Below, piece by piece: positions 19,696 to 28,410 of a stretch of DNA of 64,000 nucleotides. The notes beneath the pieces are model-generated. The model was not told the DNA's origin and ran no database searches. It saw nothing but the letters and a program-made list of their open reading frames with translations. A program made the position numbers and the translations under genes. This stretch comes from Aerosticca soli (GTDB lineage Bacteria > Pseudomonadota > Gammaproteobacteria > Xanthomonadales > Rhodanobacteraceae): contig NZ_AP018560.1 in assembly GCF_003967035.1 (NCBI RefSeq), positions 1,325,001 through 1,389,000 on the forward strand, read 5' to 3'. The number at the start of each line of letters is the position of its first letter. The first letter of the stretch is position 1.

Positions 19696-20673
19696 ATGAA
19701 CACAGTACGTCCCGATCAGGACGACGATGGCCAGCCGTCGCGGGCGCAGCTGCTCGCGCTGGTGCAGCGCGGCTTGCGTTCGCGGCCCAAACGACTGCCG
19801 TCCTGGCTGTTCTACGACGAGCGCGGTTCCCGGCTGTTCGAGAGGATCTGCGAGCAGCCCGAGTATTACCTCACCCGCTGCGAAATCGCGCTGCTCGAGC
19901 GGCACGCCGCCGACATCGCCCGGGCGTTCGGTCCGCAGGTGCGGCTGGTCGAATACGGCAGCGGCAATGCGGTCAAGACGCGCCTGTTGCTCGAGCAGCT
20001 GGAGGATCCGGTCTGCTACGTGCCGGTGGAGCTGGCGGCCGACGCCCTGCGCGTAAGCGTGGAGCGCCTCGGCCGGCTTTTCCCGGAGCTGCCCTTGCAG
20101 CCGCTGTGCGCCGACTTCACCCGGCCGTTGCGGCTGCCGGTGGCGCCGCGGGCGCCGCGCCGCACGGTGATCTACTTCCCCGGTTCCACCCTGGGCAATT
20201 TCGAGAGCCGCGATGCGGTCGCGCTCCTGCGCAAGATGCGCGGCGAGATGGGCGAGGCCGGTGGCGTGCTGGTGGGTGTCGACCTCAAAAAGGATCCCGC
20301 GGTCATCGAGGCGGCGTACAACGATGCCGCCGGCGTCACCGCGGACTTCACCCTCAACCTGCTGGTGCGGCTCAATCGCGAGCTCGGCTGCGATTTCGAT
20401 CTCGACGCTTTCCGTCATCGCGCCCGTTACAACCGTCTGGCCGGACGCGTCGAGACCCACCTCGTCAGCCAGCGCGCGCAGGAAGTGCGTGTGGGCCGCA
20501 TGCGCATCCGGTTTGCCGCGCAGGAGGCGATGCTGGTCGAGTACAGCGCCAAGTACGCGCCTGCCGAATTCGCCGCGCTGGCCAACCGCGCCGGCCTCAC
20601 CGTGCGGCACCGGTGGACCGATCCGGACGGCATGTTCGCCGCCTTCTGCCTCGGCCGGGCCAGCGTGGTCTGA
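19696..20673 (+). CDS. egtD: L-histidine N-alpha-methyltransferase EgtD
   Basis: 325 residues from the ATG at 19696 with GACGGAG upstream. EgtD trimethylates histidine to hercynine, the substrate of EgtB. Methyltransferase features are visible: LVEYGSGNAVKTRLLLEQL (SAM binding), FPGSTLGNFE, and GGVLVGVDLKKD. It follows egtB with a 10-base gap, the usual two-gene arrangement in proteobacteria. Confidence 0.94.
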   Translation: MNTVRPDQDDDGQPSRAQLLALVQRGLRSRPKRLPSWLFYDERGSRLFERICEQPEYYLTRCEIALLERHAADIARAFGPQVRLVEYGSGNAVKTRLLLEQLEDPVCYVPVELAADALRVSVERLGRLFPELPLQPLCADFTRPLRLPVAPRAPRRTVIYFPGSTLGNFESRDAVALLRKMRGEMGEAGGVLVGVDLKKDPAVIEAAYNDAAGVTADFTLNLLVRLNRELGCDFDLDAFRHRARYNRLAGRVETHLVSQRAQEVRVGRMRIRFAAQEAMLVEYSAKYAPAEFAALANRAGLTVRHRWTDPDGMFAAFCLGRASVV

Positions 20674-20708
20674 AAAAGGCGACGCCGGGCCATCGCGTCC
20701 CCTTCGCC

Positions 20709-20714
20709 TACAAT
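20709..20714 (+). promoter_or_regulatory. Candidate -10 box of the rsmC-rsuA unit
   Basis: TACAAT, 26 bases before the rsmC ATG, in the 67-base gap after egtD. The -35 region is weak. Suggests that rsmC can start its own transcript. Confidence 0.4.
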
Positions 20715-20740
20715 GGCGCGCCGAAAGCTTGCGACCGGCC

Positions 20741-21790
20741 ATGCCCGACACCGACGAAGCCGTCCTCAGCGCCTTGTGGTTGCCGCTGCTCAGCGGTGAG
20801 CTGGCGTGGCCGGCCGACGGGCGCGTGCTGTTCCTCAATGCCCGCGCCGGCGCGGTGCTGGGGCGGCTGGCCGGCATCGACCTGCATTGCCAGCAGGACT
20901 TCCGGCCCTTCGCCACCGCCCTGGAGCGGATGGGCTTGCGGGTGAACGAGCCGGCGGCGGATGCGCGCCATGCCCTGGTCGTGGTCTGGCCGCCGCGTCA
21001 GCGCGAGGCGGCGCGCGCGCTCTTTGCCCGCGCCTGGCGTCATTGCGCCGCCGGCGGCGTGGTGCTCGCTGCGGCACCCAACACGCAAGGCGCCCGCGCC
21101 GCCGAGGCCGACCTCGCCCGGCTGGCCGGTCCGTTGCGGCATCTTTCCAAGCACAAATGCCGGGTGTTCTGGAACGCGCCGGGTGCGCGGCCGGATCCGG
21201 TGCTGCTGGCCGACTGGCTCGCACTGGACGCGCCGCGGCGCAATCCGGCCGGCTTCGTCAGCCGTCCGGGGCTGTTCGCCTGGGACCGCGTCGACCCGGC
21301 CTCGGCCCTGCTCGCCGAAACCCTGCCGCCGACGCTGGCCGGCGAGGTCGCCGATCTCGGTGCCGGCTATGGTTATCTGGCCGTCGAGCTCATCGCGCGT
21401 TGCCCGCAGCTTGCCGCGGTCGATCTCTATGAAGCCGATGCACGGGCATTGGAGCCCGCGCGCATCAACGTCGCCGAGGCGATGCAGGCGCATGGGCGCA
21501 GCCTTCGCGTCAGCGTGTACTGGCACGACGTCACCGCCGGCTTGCCGCGTACTTACGACGCCATCGTCTGCAATCCGCCGTTCCACCAGGGGCGCGCGGA
21601 CCTGCCCGCGCTGGGACAGGCTTTCATCCGGGCCGCAGCCGACGCCCTGCGACCGCAGGGTCAGCTGTGGCTGGTGGCCAACCGTCACCTGCCGTACGAG
21701 GCGACGCTCGCCGCGCGGTTTGCCGATGTGCGCCTGCTCGCCGAACGCGACGGCTTCAAGGCGTTGTTCGCCCAGGGCGTGCGTGCATGA
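20741..21790 (+). CDS. rsmC: 16S rRNA (guanine-1207-N2)-methyltransferase RsmC-like
   Basis: 349 residues, the size of RsmC. An N-terminal degenerate methyltransferase domain (about 1-170) precedes the catalytic C-terminal domain. In the latter, VADLGAGYGYLAVEL binds SAM and CNPPFHQGR is the guanine-N2-methylase catalytic loop. The enzyme modifies the 30S subunit. It overlaps the pseudouridine synthase gene by 4 bases (ATGA), pairing two 16S rRNA-modifying enzymes. RlmG, which has the same fold, is the main alternative. Confidence 0.85.
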   Translation: MPDTDEAVLSALWLPLLSGELAWPADGRVLFLNARAGAVLGRLAGIDLHCQQDFRPFATALERMGLRVNEPAADARHALVVVWPPRQREAARALFARAWRHCAAGGVVLAAAPNTQGARAAEADLARLAGPLRHLSKHKCRVFWNAPGARPDPVLLADWLALDAPRRNPAGFVSRPGLFAWDRVDPASALLAETLPPTLAGEVADLGAGYGYLAVELIARCPQLAAVDLYEADARALEPARINVAEAMQAHGRSLRVSVYWHDVTAGLPRTYDAIVCNPPFHQGRADLPALGQAFIRAAADALRPQGQLWLVANRHLPYEATLAARFADVRLLAERDGFKALFAQGVRA

Positions 21791-22506
21791 AGCTGCTGCG
21801 TCGGATCGCCAATCTGGGTTATGGCAGCCGCAAGCAAGTGGCGCAGATGTTCCGCGAGGGGCGCATCACCGACCTTGAAGGCCGGGCGCTCTACGCCGAC
21901 GACGACGTGCCGCACGCGCAGGTGCGCGTGGATGGCGTACCGCTGGATCCGCCGCCCGGCCTGGTGCTGATGATGCACAAGCCACTCGGCGTGACCTGCT
22001 CGCGGAAGGATCCGGGGCGCCTGGTCTATGACCTCTTGCCGCCGCGCTATCGGCACCGGCAGCCTGCGCTTTCGACGGTGGGACGGCTGGATCGCGATAC
22101 CTCCGGGCTGCTGCTCGTCACCGACGATGGTCAGCTGCTGCACCGGATCATCTCGCCGCGTGCGCAGGTGGCCAAGGTCTATGAGGCCGAGCTCGCCCAG
22201 GACCTGCGTGGCGACGAGGGCGCGCTGTTCGCCAGCGGCACGCTGCGCCTGGAAGGGGAGACCACGCCGCTCTTGCCCGCTCGGCTCGAAGTGCTGGGGC
22301 CGCGCCGCGCGCGCCTGACCCTGACCGAAGGTCGCTACCACCAGGTACGGCGGATGTTTGCCGCCGTCGGCAACCACGTGCTGGCGTTGTATCGGGCGGC
22401 CATGGGCCGGCTCACGCTGGATGGATTGCAGCCCGGCGCCTGGCGCGTACTGGCGCCGGGCGAGATCGAGGCGGTGTTCCAGCCGCCGCAGGAAGGGGCC
22501 GGCTGA
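21787..22506 (+). CDS. rsuA: 16S rRNA pseudouridine-516 synthase RsuA-like
   Basis: 239 residues. An N-terminal S4 RNA-binding domain (KLLRRIANLGYGSRKQV) precedes the RsuA/RluB catalytic domain, with the catalytic aspartate in VGRLDRDTSGLLL (D102) and the later block LTLTEGRYHQVRRMFAA. Its length and pairing with rsmC favour RsuA over the longer RluB/RluE/RluF. It begins inside the rsmC stop as ATGA. Confidence 0.87.
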   Translation: MKLLRRIANLGYGSRKQVAQMFREGRITDLEGRALYADDDVPHAQVRVDGVPLDPPPGLVLMMHKPLGVTCSRKDPGRLVYDLLPPRYRHRQPALSTVGRLDRDTSGLLLVTDDGQLLHRIISPRAQVAKVYEAELAQDLRGDEGALFASGTLRLEGETTPLLPARLEVLGPRRARLTLTEGRYHQVRRMFAAVGNHVLALYRAAMGRLTLDGLQPGAWRVLAPGEIEAVFQPPQEGAG

Positions 22507-22902
22507 ACCGGTTTTTCGCATCGGCGAATGGCCAGCACGGTACGCGCCGGGCGGAGCCTCGCGAGCCACTGCAAAGCCGCGGCCGTCAGCTGTCTTGCGA
22601 GGCGTGCCGTCGAGCCATTTCGTCCTCGCGCCGCGAGCGCGCGCCGGCGTGCCAGGAGACCAGCGTCGAAGCTGTGCTGGGCGTGCGCGGGATTTGCGGC
22701 GGCGCCCCGATGCCGCGGTACAGTCTCGAAAGGCAGGAAAGCATCCGTGCCACCCGCTGCAGACCGCCGCACTCCGACGCGGTGCGCGCAACAAGAAGCT
22801 TGTGCATGATGGTCTCCGAGCCGCCCCTGTGCGGCCCTGGTGACCAATGTAGCAATTTCACCTCGTTTGCACAGCAATTTCACGCGCTGCAGCGCAGCAC
22901 CA
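22507..22902. other. 396-base region between rsuA and trxC
   Basis: Lies between convergent rsuA and trxC. It holds one possible small minus-strand ORF (22586-22807). No T-tailed terminator, tRNA-like fold or repeat was recognised. Confidence 0.4.
22586..22807 (-). CDS. Possible small hypothetical protein (73 aa)
   Basis: ATG at 22807 with GGAG 7 bases upstream (CGGAGACCATC). The frame encodes 73 residues starting MHKLLVARTASECGG, cysteine- and arginine-containing, with no recognised domain. Third positions are GC-rich but not strongly so. It would follow trxC on the same strand. It could also be chance, as long open frames are common at this GC content. Confidence 0.3.
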   Translation of the reverse strand: MHKLLVARTASECGGLQRVARMLSCLSRLYRGIGAPPQIPRTPSTASTLVSWHAGARSRREDEMARRHASQDS

Positions 22903-23340
22903 TCAGCCACGCAGCGCCTGGTTTATGAATTGACTGAGCTGCGCCGGGCCGAGCGCACCGCTTTGCCGGGCGATCTCCCGGCCGGCTCGCAGCAGTACGA
23001 GGGTGGGAATGCTGCGGATGTTGAACCTGCGCGCCAGGTTGGGCTGCGCGTCGGTGTCGACCTTGCCCAGCCGCAGGCGCGGCTCGAAGTCGCGGGCGGC
23101 CTGGACGAACACCGGGGCGAAGCCGCGGCAGGGGCCGCACCAGCTGGCCCAGAAGTCGATCAGCACCGGCAGGTCGCCGCGGGCGGCCACGGCGTCGAAG
23201 TTGGCCTCGGTGAGTTCCACCGGCTGGCCTTCGAAGAGGCGACGCTTGCAGCGGCCGCAGACAGGCCCTTCGGCGAGGCGTTCTTCGGGGACGCGGTTGA
23301 GCGTGCCGCAATGCGGGCAGGGAACGGTCAGGCTGGCCAT
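22903..23340 (-). CDS. trxC: Thioredoxin 2 (zinc-ribbon thioredoxin)
   Basis: 145 residues. An N-terminal zinc ribbon with two CxxC pairs (C8/C11 and C28/C31) precedes a thioredoxin fold with the WCGPC active site (C68/C71) and the cis-proline in SIPTLVLL. This matches TrxC, which reduces disulfides and is often OxyR-controlled. The start is supported by GGAG 7 bases upstream. The gene begins 62 bases after the NERD helicase stop. No OxyR box is recognised. Confidence 0.92.
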   Translation of the reverse strand: MASLTVPCPHCGTLNRVPEERLAEGPVCGRCKRRLFEGQPVELTEANFDAVAARGDLPVLIDFWASWCGPCRGFAPVFVQAARDFEPRLRLGKVDTDAQPNLARRFNIRSIPTLVLLRAGREIARQSGALGPAQLSQFINQALRG

Positions 23341-23402
23341 GGCTTTGCTCCATCGGAAGGAACCACCGGCCATATGGCGGCGCGGTTTCCCGGCACAAGT
23401 CC

Positions 23403-25280
23403 TCAATCGGCCTGGCCGCCCCGGCGCAGCTGCGCCTGCACGCTGTTGATGGCAAGGCGGATGCGCCGGCTGAAGATCGAATCGTCGTGGTGGATCAAGA
23501 GCAGCGACTCGGTGGCGCGAGTCATCGCCACGTAGAGCAGCCGGGCCTCCTCGGCTTCGTCGTGGCCCTCCTTGGGCAGCGAGCCCAGGCCCGGGATGGC
23601 GACGAAGGGAAACTCCAGTCCCTTGCTCGAATGCATGGTGGTGAGCTTGACCGCCTCGGTCACCGCATACAGCGTGCGCTTGCCCTCGCCCTCGGCCAGC
23701 CGGCTGGGTATGCCGGCGCGTCGCAGCGCCTCGTGCAGTTTCTCGCCCTCCCAGCGATTGCGGAAGATGACCGCCATCTCCGACCAGGCACGGCCGTGGG
23801 CGTGCTCGTCGCGCAGCCTGGCGATGAGCAAGTCGAGCTGGGCGGCGGCGGTGTCGGTGCGCACCAGTTCCGGCAGCGGGCCGCGCCGGCCGGCGCTTTC
23901 CGGCGCGATCAGCGGCACGCCATCGTCGTCTTCCTCGCGCGCGGCGAGCAGATCCTCGGCGAAACCGCGCGCGACGGCGAGGATCTCCAGCGTGTTGCGG
24001 TAGTTGAGCCTGAGGATGGTGGTGCGCCCCTGCGCCTGGATGCCGAGGCTTTTCCAGCTGATCTTGCGCCGGTCGGCGCGGCCGTAGATGTTCTGCGCAT
24101 CGTCGTAGAGCACCAGCAGCGCGTTGGTGGACGGATCGACCATCTGCACGATCAGCCGGTACCAGTCCGGCTCGAAGTCGTGGCCCTCGTCGATCAGCAC
24201 GGCGCCGTACTGGAAGCGCGGAATCTGCCCGCGCTCGACTGCGGCCATGATCGCCGGCGGCAGCGCGTCGATGAACTCGCGGCCACTGCCGGCGGGTAAC
24301 GGCACGTGATAGGCCGTCAGCATCTGCCGGCACCAGCGGTGGAAGTTGTAGACCTGCACCTTGTCGGCCAGGCCGCGCTCGCCGATCAACTGTTCCAGCC
24401 GCGCGGCCAGGGTCTTGTTGTAGCAGAGCACCAGGATCGGCTTGGCCAGCGTGCGGGCAAGCTCCAACGCGCGAAAGCCCAGGATCATGGTCTTGCCCGA
24501 GCCGGCCACGCCGTGGATGACGCGGTGCTCGCCGCCGAGCGAGCGGGCCAGCTGTTCCTGCTGGGCGTCCATCACCTTGATGAGCTGGGGGATTTCCAGT
24601 GCGTCGCGCGCCTCCGGCTTGCCGAACAGGCCGAACTGGCCGTCGCCCGGTTCGATGCGCAGCTCCGGGAACAGGTGCCAGCGCACGCGGTCGATCTGCG
24701 GCAGCGTCAAGGCGACCGGAAAGACCTGCGGGAACATCGCCCACAGCCGTTCCTGAAAAACCTCGGCATCCACCGATTCGAACATTTCGTCCTGGCAGAT
24801 CACCTGGTGCGCCGCGAGCACCTCGCCGAGGCCGCCGGCCTCGAACTGCTCGCGGCGGATATTGGCGAGTACGACGCCGAAGCCCCACGGCATCACCAGC
24901 TGCCCGGCGTGGCGATGGCCCGGCGGATGGCGCAGCGCCGGGTCGCGCTCCAGCATCATCTTGATTTCCACCGCATAGGCGCGCGCCTGCAGCAGCGGAT
25001 TGTTCACCGTGGTCAGGCCGCGCTCGGCGATCAGCGTGAACTGGGTCTTGTCGGCGCGGCGGATGGTATCGGCCTTCCAGTCCTTCACCTCGAGCACCAG
25101 CAGACCGCGGCGCGGATGCAGCACGATGAAATCCGGGTGCAGCTGGCGCGGGCCGACCGGCACGTCGTACCAGAGCAGGTAGTCGTCCTCGAGTTTCTGC
25201 TCGAGCCGTTCGGACAGGCGCTTCTCGCCGCCGGTCATGCGCGGCAGGCAGCTGTTGCGGCTGGGAATGAGCTTGGCCAT
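23403..25280 (-). CDS. NERD-nuclease / UvrD-like superfamily 1 helicase fusion
   Basis: 625 residues from the ATG at 25280. The N-terminal NERD domain has a PD-(D/E)xK-like core: D50 in HPDFIVL and E64/K66 in LVLEVKDWK. A helicase core follows with Walker A HGVAGSGKT (about 256-264), Walker B-like VLIDEGHDFEPDW, and UvrD-type motifs TTMHSSKGLEFP and LLYVAMTRAT. It is likely DNA-processing, in repair or possibly phage defence. The neighbours (cyclophilin, thioredoxin) give no functional link and no defence island is seen. The frame stays open upstream, but that part is antisense to nothing recognisable and overlaps the cyclophilin. Confidence 0.85.
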   Translation of the reverse strand: MAKLIPSRNSCLPRMTGGEKRLSERLEQKLEDDYLLWYDVPVGPRQLHPDFIVLHPRRGLLVLEVKDWKADTIRRADKTQFTLIAERGLTTVNNPLLQARAYAVEIKMMLERDPALRHPPGHRHAGQLVMPWGFGVVLANIRREQFEAGGLGEVLAAHQVICQDEMFESVDAEVFQERLWAMFPQVFPVALTLPQIDRVRWHLFPELRIEPGDGQFGLFGKPEARDALEIPQLIKVMDAQQEQLARSLGGEHRVIHGVAGSGKTMILGFRALELARTLAKPILVLCYNKTLAARLEQLIGERGLADKVQVYNFHRWCRQMLTAYHVPLPAGSGREFIDALPPAIMAAVERGQIPRFQYGAVLIDEGHDFEPDWYRLIVQMVDPSTNALLVLYDDAQNIYGRADRRKISWKSLGIQAQGRTTILRLNYRNTLEILAVARGFAEDLLAAREEDDDGVPLIAPESAGRRGPLPELVRTDTAAAQLDLLIARLRDEHAHGRAWSEMAVIFRNRWEGEKLHEALRRAGIPSRLAEGEGKRTLYAVTEAVKLTTMHSSKGLEFPFVAIPGLGSLPKEGHDEAEEARLLYVAMTRATESLLLIHHDDSIFSRRIRLAINSVQAQLRRGGQAD

Positions 25281-25345
25281 CGGCTGGCGATCCTGGCGGT
25301 GCGGGCCGGCCGCGCAGGACTGCGCTGCGGCCGATCGGACGCATG

Positions 25346-26272
25346 CTACGGCCTGGCCGTGCGGCTCGGAATGGCGATGGCGCAGAGATCGACCTTGCCG
25401 GCCGGCACGCGGTAGAACGCATCGCGCCGGTTGCGCCTGGCTTCCACCAGTGCCGCAAAGGTCGCGCTGTCGGTGCGCAGCACCTCGACGTGCGCGCGTT
25501 CGCTTTCCGGCAAGTCGGCGGCCAGGCGCAGGGAACGGATCGGCACGCGCTGCTCGGGTCGGGTGTAGAAGCCCATCGGCGCCGGTCCGCGCGGCAGGCC
25601 CGAGAGCAGCTCCATGCCCTCGATCACCCGGCCGACCACGGCGAGATTGCGATCCAGTCCGCGCGGCGCCTGGCCGATCACCGCATACAGCGCGCTGCCG
25701 TTGCCGCTTTGCGGGTCGATGTCGCGGGCGACGCCGACCATGCCGTAGCAGTGCGCGAGCCAGGTCTGGCCGCTCGCCGGATCGTGCGCGGCCGGGAAGC
25801 CCTGGTCGAAGCCCACCTGCGGCGCGTACACGTCGCCATCGGGCAGCGGCGTCCACGGCCGCTGCGGGTCGATCGCGCGGGTGAACTCGGGCGGCAGGCT
25901 CGCCTTCGCGCTGCCGAGCGGCTTCAGGTGGCGCGTGTCGACCGGATCGGCGTCGGTGGCCGGATCGTCCCACTGGGTGACGAAGTTGTCCTGCACGCGG
26001 TTGATCGAGAGGCCGTCGAAATAGTGCTCGTGCGCCAGCGTACGCAGGTTGGCCGCATGCAGCGGCGCGTAGTCGGGCGCCAGTTCGATCAATACGCGGC
26101 CGCCCGGCAGCTCCATCTGCAGGAGATTGCGCGGATCGGGCCGCCGCCATTCATCCGGCCTCGAGGCGGCGAGCAGTTCGCTCGGCGTGGGCGTATGCGC
26201 CGGTTCGGTGGCGAAGCTCGGCATCGATGCGCCAAGGGCGAGGCAGGCAAGCAACAGGCGGCGTGAGGGCAT
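25346..26272 (-). CDS. Secreted cyclophilin-type peptidyl-prolyl isomerase
   Basis: 308 residues with a signal peptide (LLLACLALGASMPSFA). A cyclophilin fold is seen in VLIELAPDYAPLHAANLRTLAHEHYFDGLSINRVQDNFVTQWDDP. It is about twice the length of PpiA because of an insert (about 110-190) and a C-terminal extension. It should accelerate proline isomerisation in the periplasm. Several active-site residues of canonical cyclophilins are altered (for example QDNF in place of the usual FMIQ), so catalytic activity is uncertain. Confidence 0.82.
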   Translation of the reverse strand: MPSRRLLLACLALGASMPSFATEPAHTPTPSELLAASRPDEWRRPDPRNLLQMELPGGRVLIELAPDYAPLHAANLRTLAHEHYFDGLSINRVQDNFVTQWDDPATDADPVDTRHLKPLGSAKASLPPEFTRAIDPQRPWTPLPDGDVYAPQVGFDQGFPAAHDPASGQTWLAHCYGMVGVARDIDPQSGNGSALYAVIGQAPRGLDRNLAVVGRVIEGMELLSGLPRGPAPMGFYTRPEQRVPIRSLRLAADLPESERAHVEVLRTDSATFAALVEARRNRRDAFYRVPAGKVDLCAIAIPSRTARP

Positions 26273-26331
26273 GGGGCAGGCGATTGCGCGAAGGTGTGTT
26301 CACCATAACGCGGTCGGTCGCCTTCATGCGT

Positions 26332-27882
26332 TCACACCGGGTGCGACCAGAGGCCGGGACTGTCGTCACGGCGAGCACGGCGGTGCACGGCGACCGCGAG
26401 CGCGGCAAAGGCCGCGGCGAGCAGGAGGTTCACGCCATCCACCGCCAGCGCCGTGCGTGCAGCCTCGCGCCACGGCCCATGCCAGGCCGGGAGAGTGTGC
26501 GACGCGTCGCCCAGCGCAGTCAGTACATGGACCAGGGCGCACATGGCCAGCAGTTCCACGGCGGCGTACGGCACGGGACGCCATAGGGTATGCAGGCAGG
26601 CGAACGCGAGACCTGCGTAGAAGGCTGCGCGTGGCATCGCCGCAGATGCTGCATCGAACCGTGCGGACCAGGCCGTCGCCGCCGCGGCCAGGGCGATGCC
26701 GAGGCAGCACCCCAGGCAGACGCCGAGCGTGGCTCGCGTCATCAGCAGGACCTTGCGCGGTTGTTCCGCCTGCCGCCGCTTGCGGCGTGACTCGATCCAC
26801 AGCAGGTTGCCGGAATAGAACAGAAAGGCGCCGGCCAGGGCGAGCAGAAAATACATGGCCTGCACCACCCGTCCGCCATAGGTGCCAAAGTGCAGGGCAT
26901 AGAGCGCCGAGGTGACGGCGCTGTTGGCGTCATGGGCGCGACCGGCCCGCACGGCGAGTACCCGACCACTAGCGCCCTCCAGGGCCACCTGGCCGTAGCT
27001 TGCCAGGGTGCGCGCGGACACCCCGCGTATCTCGACGATCGCCGCGCGGTCGCCGTAATGGATGAAATGCAGATAGTCGGGGTGCAGTCCGACGACGCCC
27101 TGCGTCTCGGCCGCTACGCGCGCTTTTTCGAGGAGGGTGTCGACGGGCAGCATCGCTGCGGGCACGCCGCTTGCTGCCCGTGCCGGTGCCAAGGCCGTGG
27201 CCTGGGCATAGGCGCCGAACAGCCGTCCGTCGAAGGCCAGCCCATTCAAGGCGGCAAGGACGAGCGCGAACAGGCACAAGGTGGCGCCGGTGAGGGCAAA
27301 TACCATGTGGAAGGGCAGGCTGAGCACGCCGATCACGTTGTGCGCATCCTGCCAGAGCTGTTTGAGATTGCGCCCGGGACGCAGCGCGAACAGATGTCGC
27401 GTCAGTTGCGGCAGATGGATCAGCAAGCCCGAGATCAGCGCCAGTCCGTACAGCGCACTGACCAGTCCCATCAGGTACTGGCCGCCGGCGCCGAGTCCCA
27501 AGGTGTAATGCAGCGAAAACAGAAAATCGCCCAGGCTGCCGGATGGCGGATGGGTTGAGGGATGGTCGATCGTCTCCAGCGTTGCGTAGCGTGCATGGCC
27601 TTCGACGCGCCAGTAGGCATAGGGCGGCAGTGCCGGCGGCAGTACGATGCCGAAATCGTCCAGCTCCGGGTGGGTCTCGTGCAGCTTGCGTACCAGCATG
27701 TCGGTCGATGCCGGTCCACTGGCAGTCGTGCGCCACGGCGGGTTTTGCCAGTGCGCAATGTCCTCGCGAAAGACGGTGAATGCGCCGGCATAGAAGGCGA
27801 TGAACAGCGCGAATCCGGCCAGGAGGCCGGTCCAGGAGTGCAGCCAGAGAAACGTCTGCCGCGTGCGATTCGACAGCCGCAT
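26332..27882 (-). CDS. PepSY-associated transmembrane protein (siderophore/iron uptake accessory)
   Basis: 516 residues from the ATG at 27882, preceded by GGAGG. PepSY_TM family: an N-terminal helix (FLWLHSWTGLLAGFALFIAFYAGAFTVF), a soluble PepSY part, then further helices to the C-terminus. In other bacteria such proteins sit next to TonB receptors and are thought to act as inner-membrane ferric-siderophore reductases. Here it is the last gene of the receptor operon, 4 bases after the DUF3649-like gene. Confidence 0.85.
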   Translation of the reverse strand: MRLSNRTRQTFLWLHSWTGLLAGFALFIAFYAGAFTVFREDIAHWQNPPWRTTASGPASTDMLVRKLHETHPELDDFGIVLPPALPPYAYWRVEGHARYATLETIDHPSTHPPSGSLGDFLFSLHYTLGLGAGGQYLMGLVSALYGLALISGLLIHLPQLTRHLFALRPGRNLKQLWQDAHNVIGVLSLPFHMVFALTGATLCLFALVLAALNGLAFDGRLFGAYAQATALAPARAASGVPAAMLPVDTLLEKARVAAETQGVVGLHPDYLHFIHYGDRAAIVEIRGVSARTLASYGQVALEGASGRVLAVRAGRAHDANSAVTSALYALHFGTYGGRVVQAMYFLLALAGAFLFYSGNLLWIESRRKRRQAEQPRKVLLMTRATLGVCLGCCLGIALAAAATAWSARFDAASAAMPRAAFYAGLAFACLHTLWRPVPYAAVELLAMCALVHVLTALGDASHTLPAWHGPWREAARTALAVDGVNLLLAAAFAALAVAVHRRARRDDSPGLWSHPV

Positions 27883-27886
27883 ACCC

Positions 27887-28144
27887 TCAACCTCCAAGAT
27901 GACGCAGGCCGGTCAGCACGGCGAAGACGAGGACATTCGCCGCGCCCAGTGCCAGCCATGCTTTCAGCCCGCGCGCAAACATCAGACTGACGCAGAGGAT
28001 CGTCCACCACAGCGGAAAGAACAGCCACAGCATGGGCAGCAGCCAGGCCTGACCGTGGCCGGGCAGCAGCCCGAGTGCGAGCGCCAGCAGCCCGCCGGCA
28101 AGTGGAAAGCCCAGCACGATGCCGGCCAGAAGACGCGTACTCAT
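27887..28144 (-). CDS. Small membrane protein, DUF3649-like iron-uptake accessory
   Basis: 85 residues with two to three hydrophobic helices (LLAGIVLGFPLAGGLLALALGL, PMLWLFFPLWWTILCVSLMFA, AWLALGAANVLVFAVLTGL). Position between a TonB receptor, another small membrane protein and a PepSY_TM protein matches the DUF3649/DUF3325 pairs seen in pseudomonad siderophore-uptake operons. The family assignment is from memory of layout and composition. It overlaps the preceding gene by 4 bases (ATGA). Confidence 0.65.
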   Translation of the reverse strand: MSTRLLAGIVLGFPLAGGLLALALGLLPGHGQAWLLPMLWLFFPLWWTILCVSLMFARGLKAWLALGAANVLVFAVLTGLRHLGG

Positions 28145-28407
28145 CGGTTGGCGCCGCCACGCAGCCACCAGGCGAGGTAAGGCAACGCCACCCAGACGGT
28201 CATGCAGAGCGCCATCACGGCGGCGAGCGCGGCACCGGAGCCGAGCGCCGGACGCCACAACCAAAACGCGAACGCCAGCAGGACTATGCCTGCTGCACGT
28301 AGCCAGCGCGGTGCGGGATGCTTGCGCAGGCGCTGCTGCGGGCTGGCGAGGTAGTGACAGCTCGCGCCGGCCACACCGGTGACGAGGGCAGCCAGAGTGA
28401 TCGGCAT
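28141..28407 (-). CDS. Small membrane protein, DUF3325-like iron-uptake accessory
   Basis: 88 residues with three hydrophobic helices and the block HYLASPQQRLRKHPAPRWLR between the first and second. This YLAS..QR....P.P...R arrangement resembles DUF3325. It starts 3 bases after the TonB receptor stop and overlaps the next gene by 4 bases, so all four genes are translationally linked. Its role in iron uptake is inferred from context. Confidence 0.65.
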   Translation of the reverse strand: MPITLAALVTGVAGASCHYLASPQQRLRKHPAPRWLRAAGIVLLAFAFWLWRPALGSGAALAAVMALCMTVWVALPYLAWWLRGGANR

Positions 28408-28410
28408 CGT

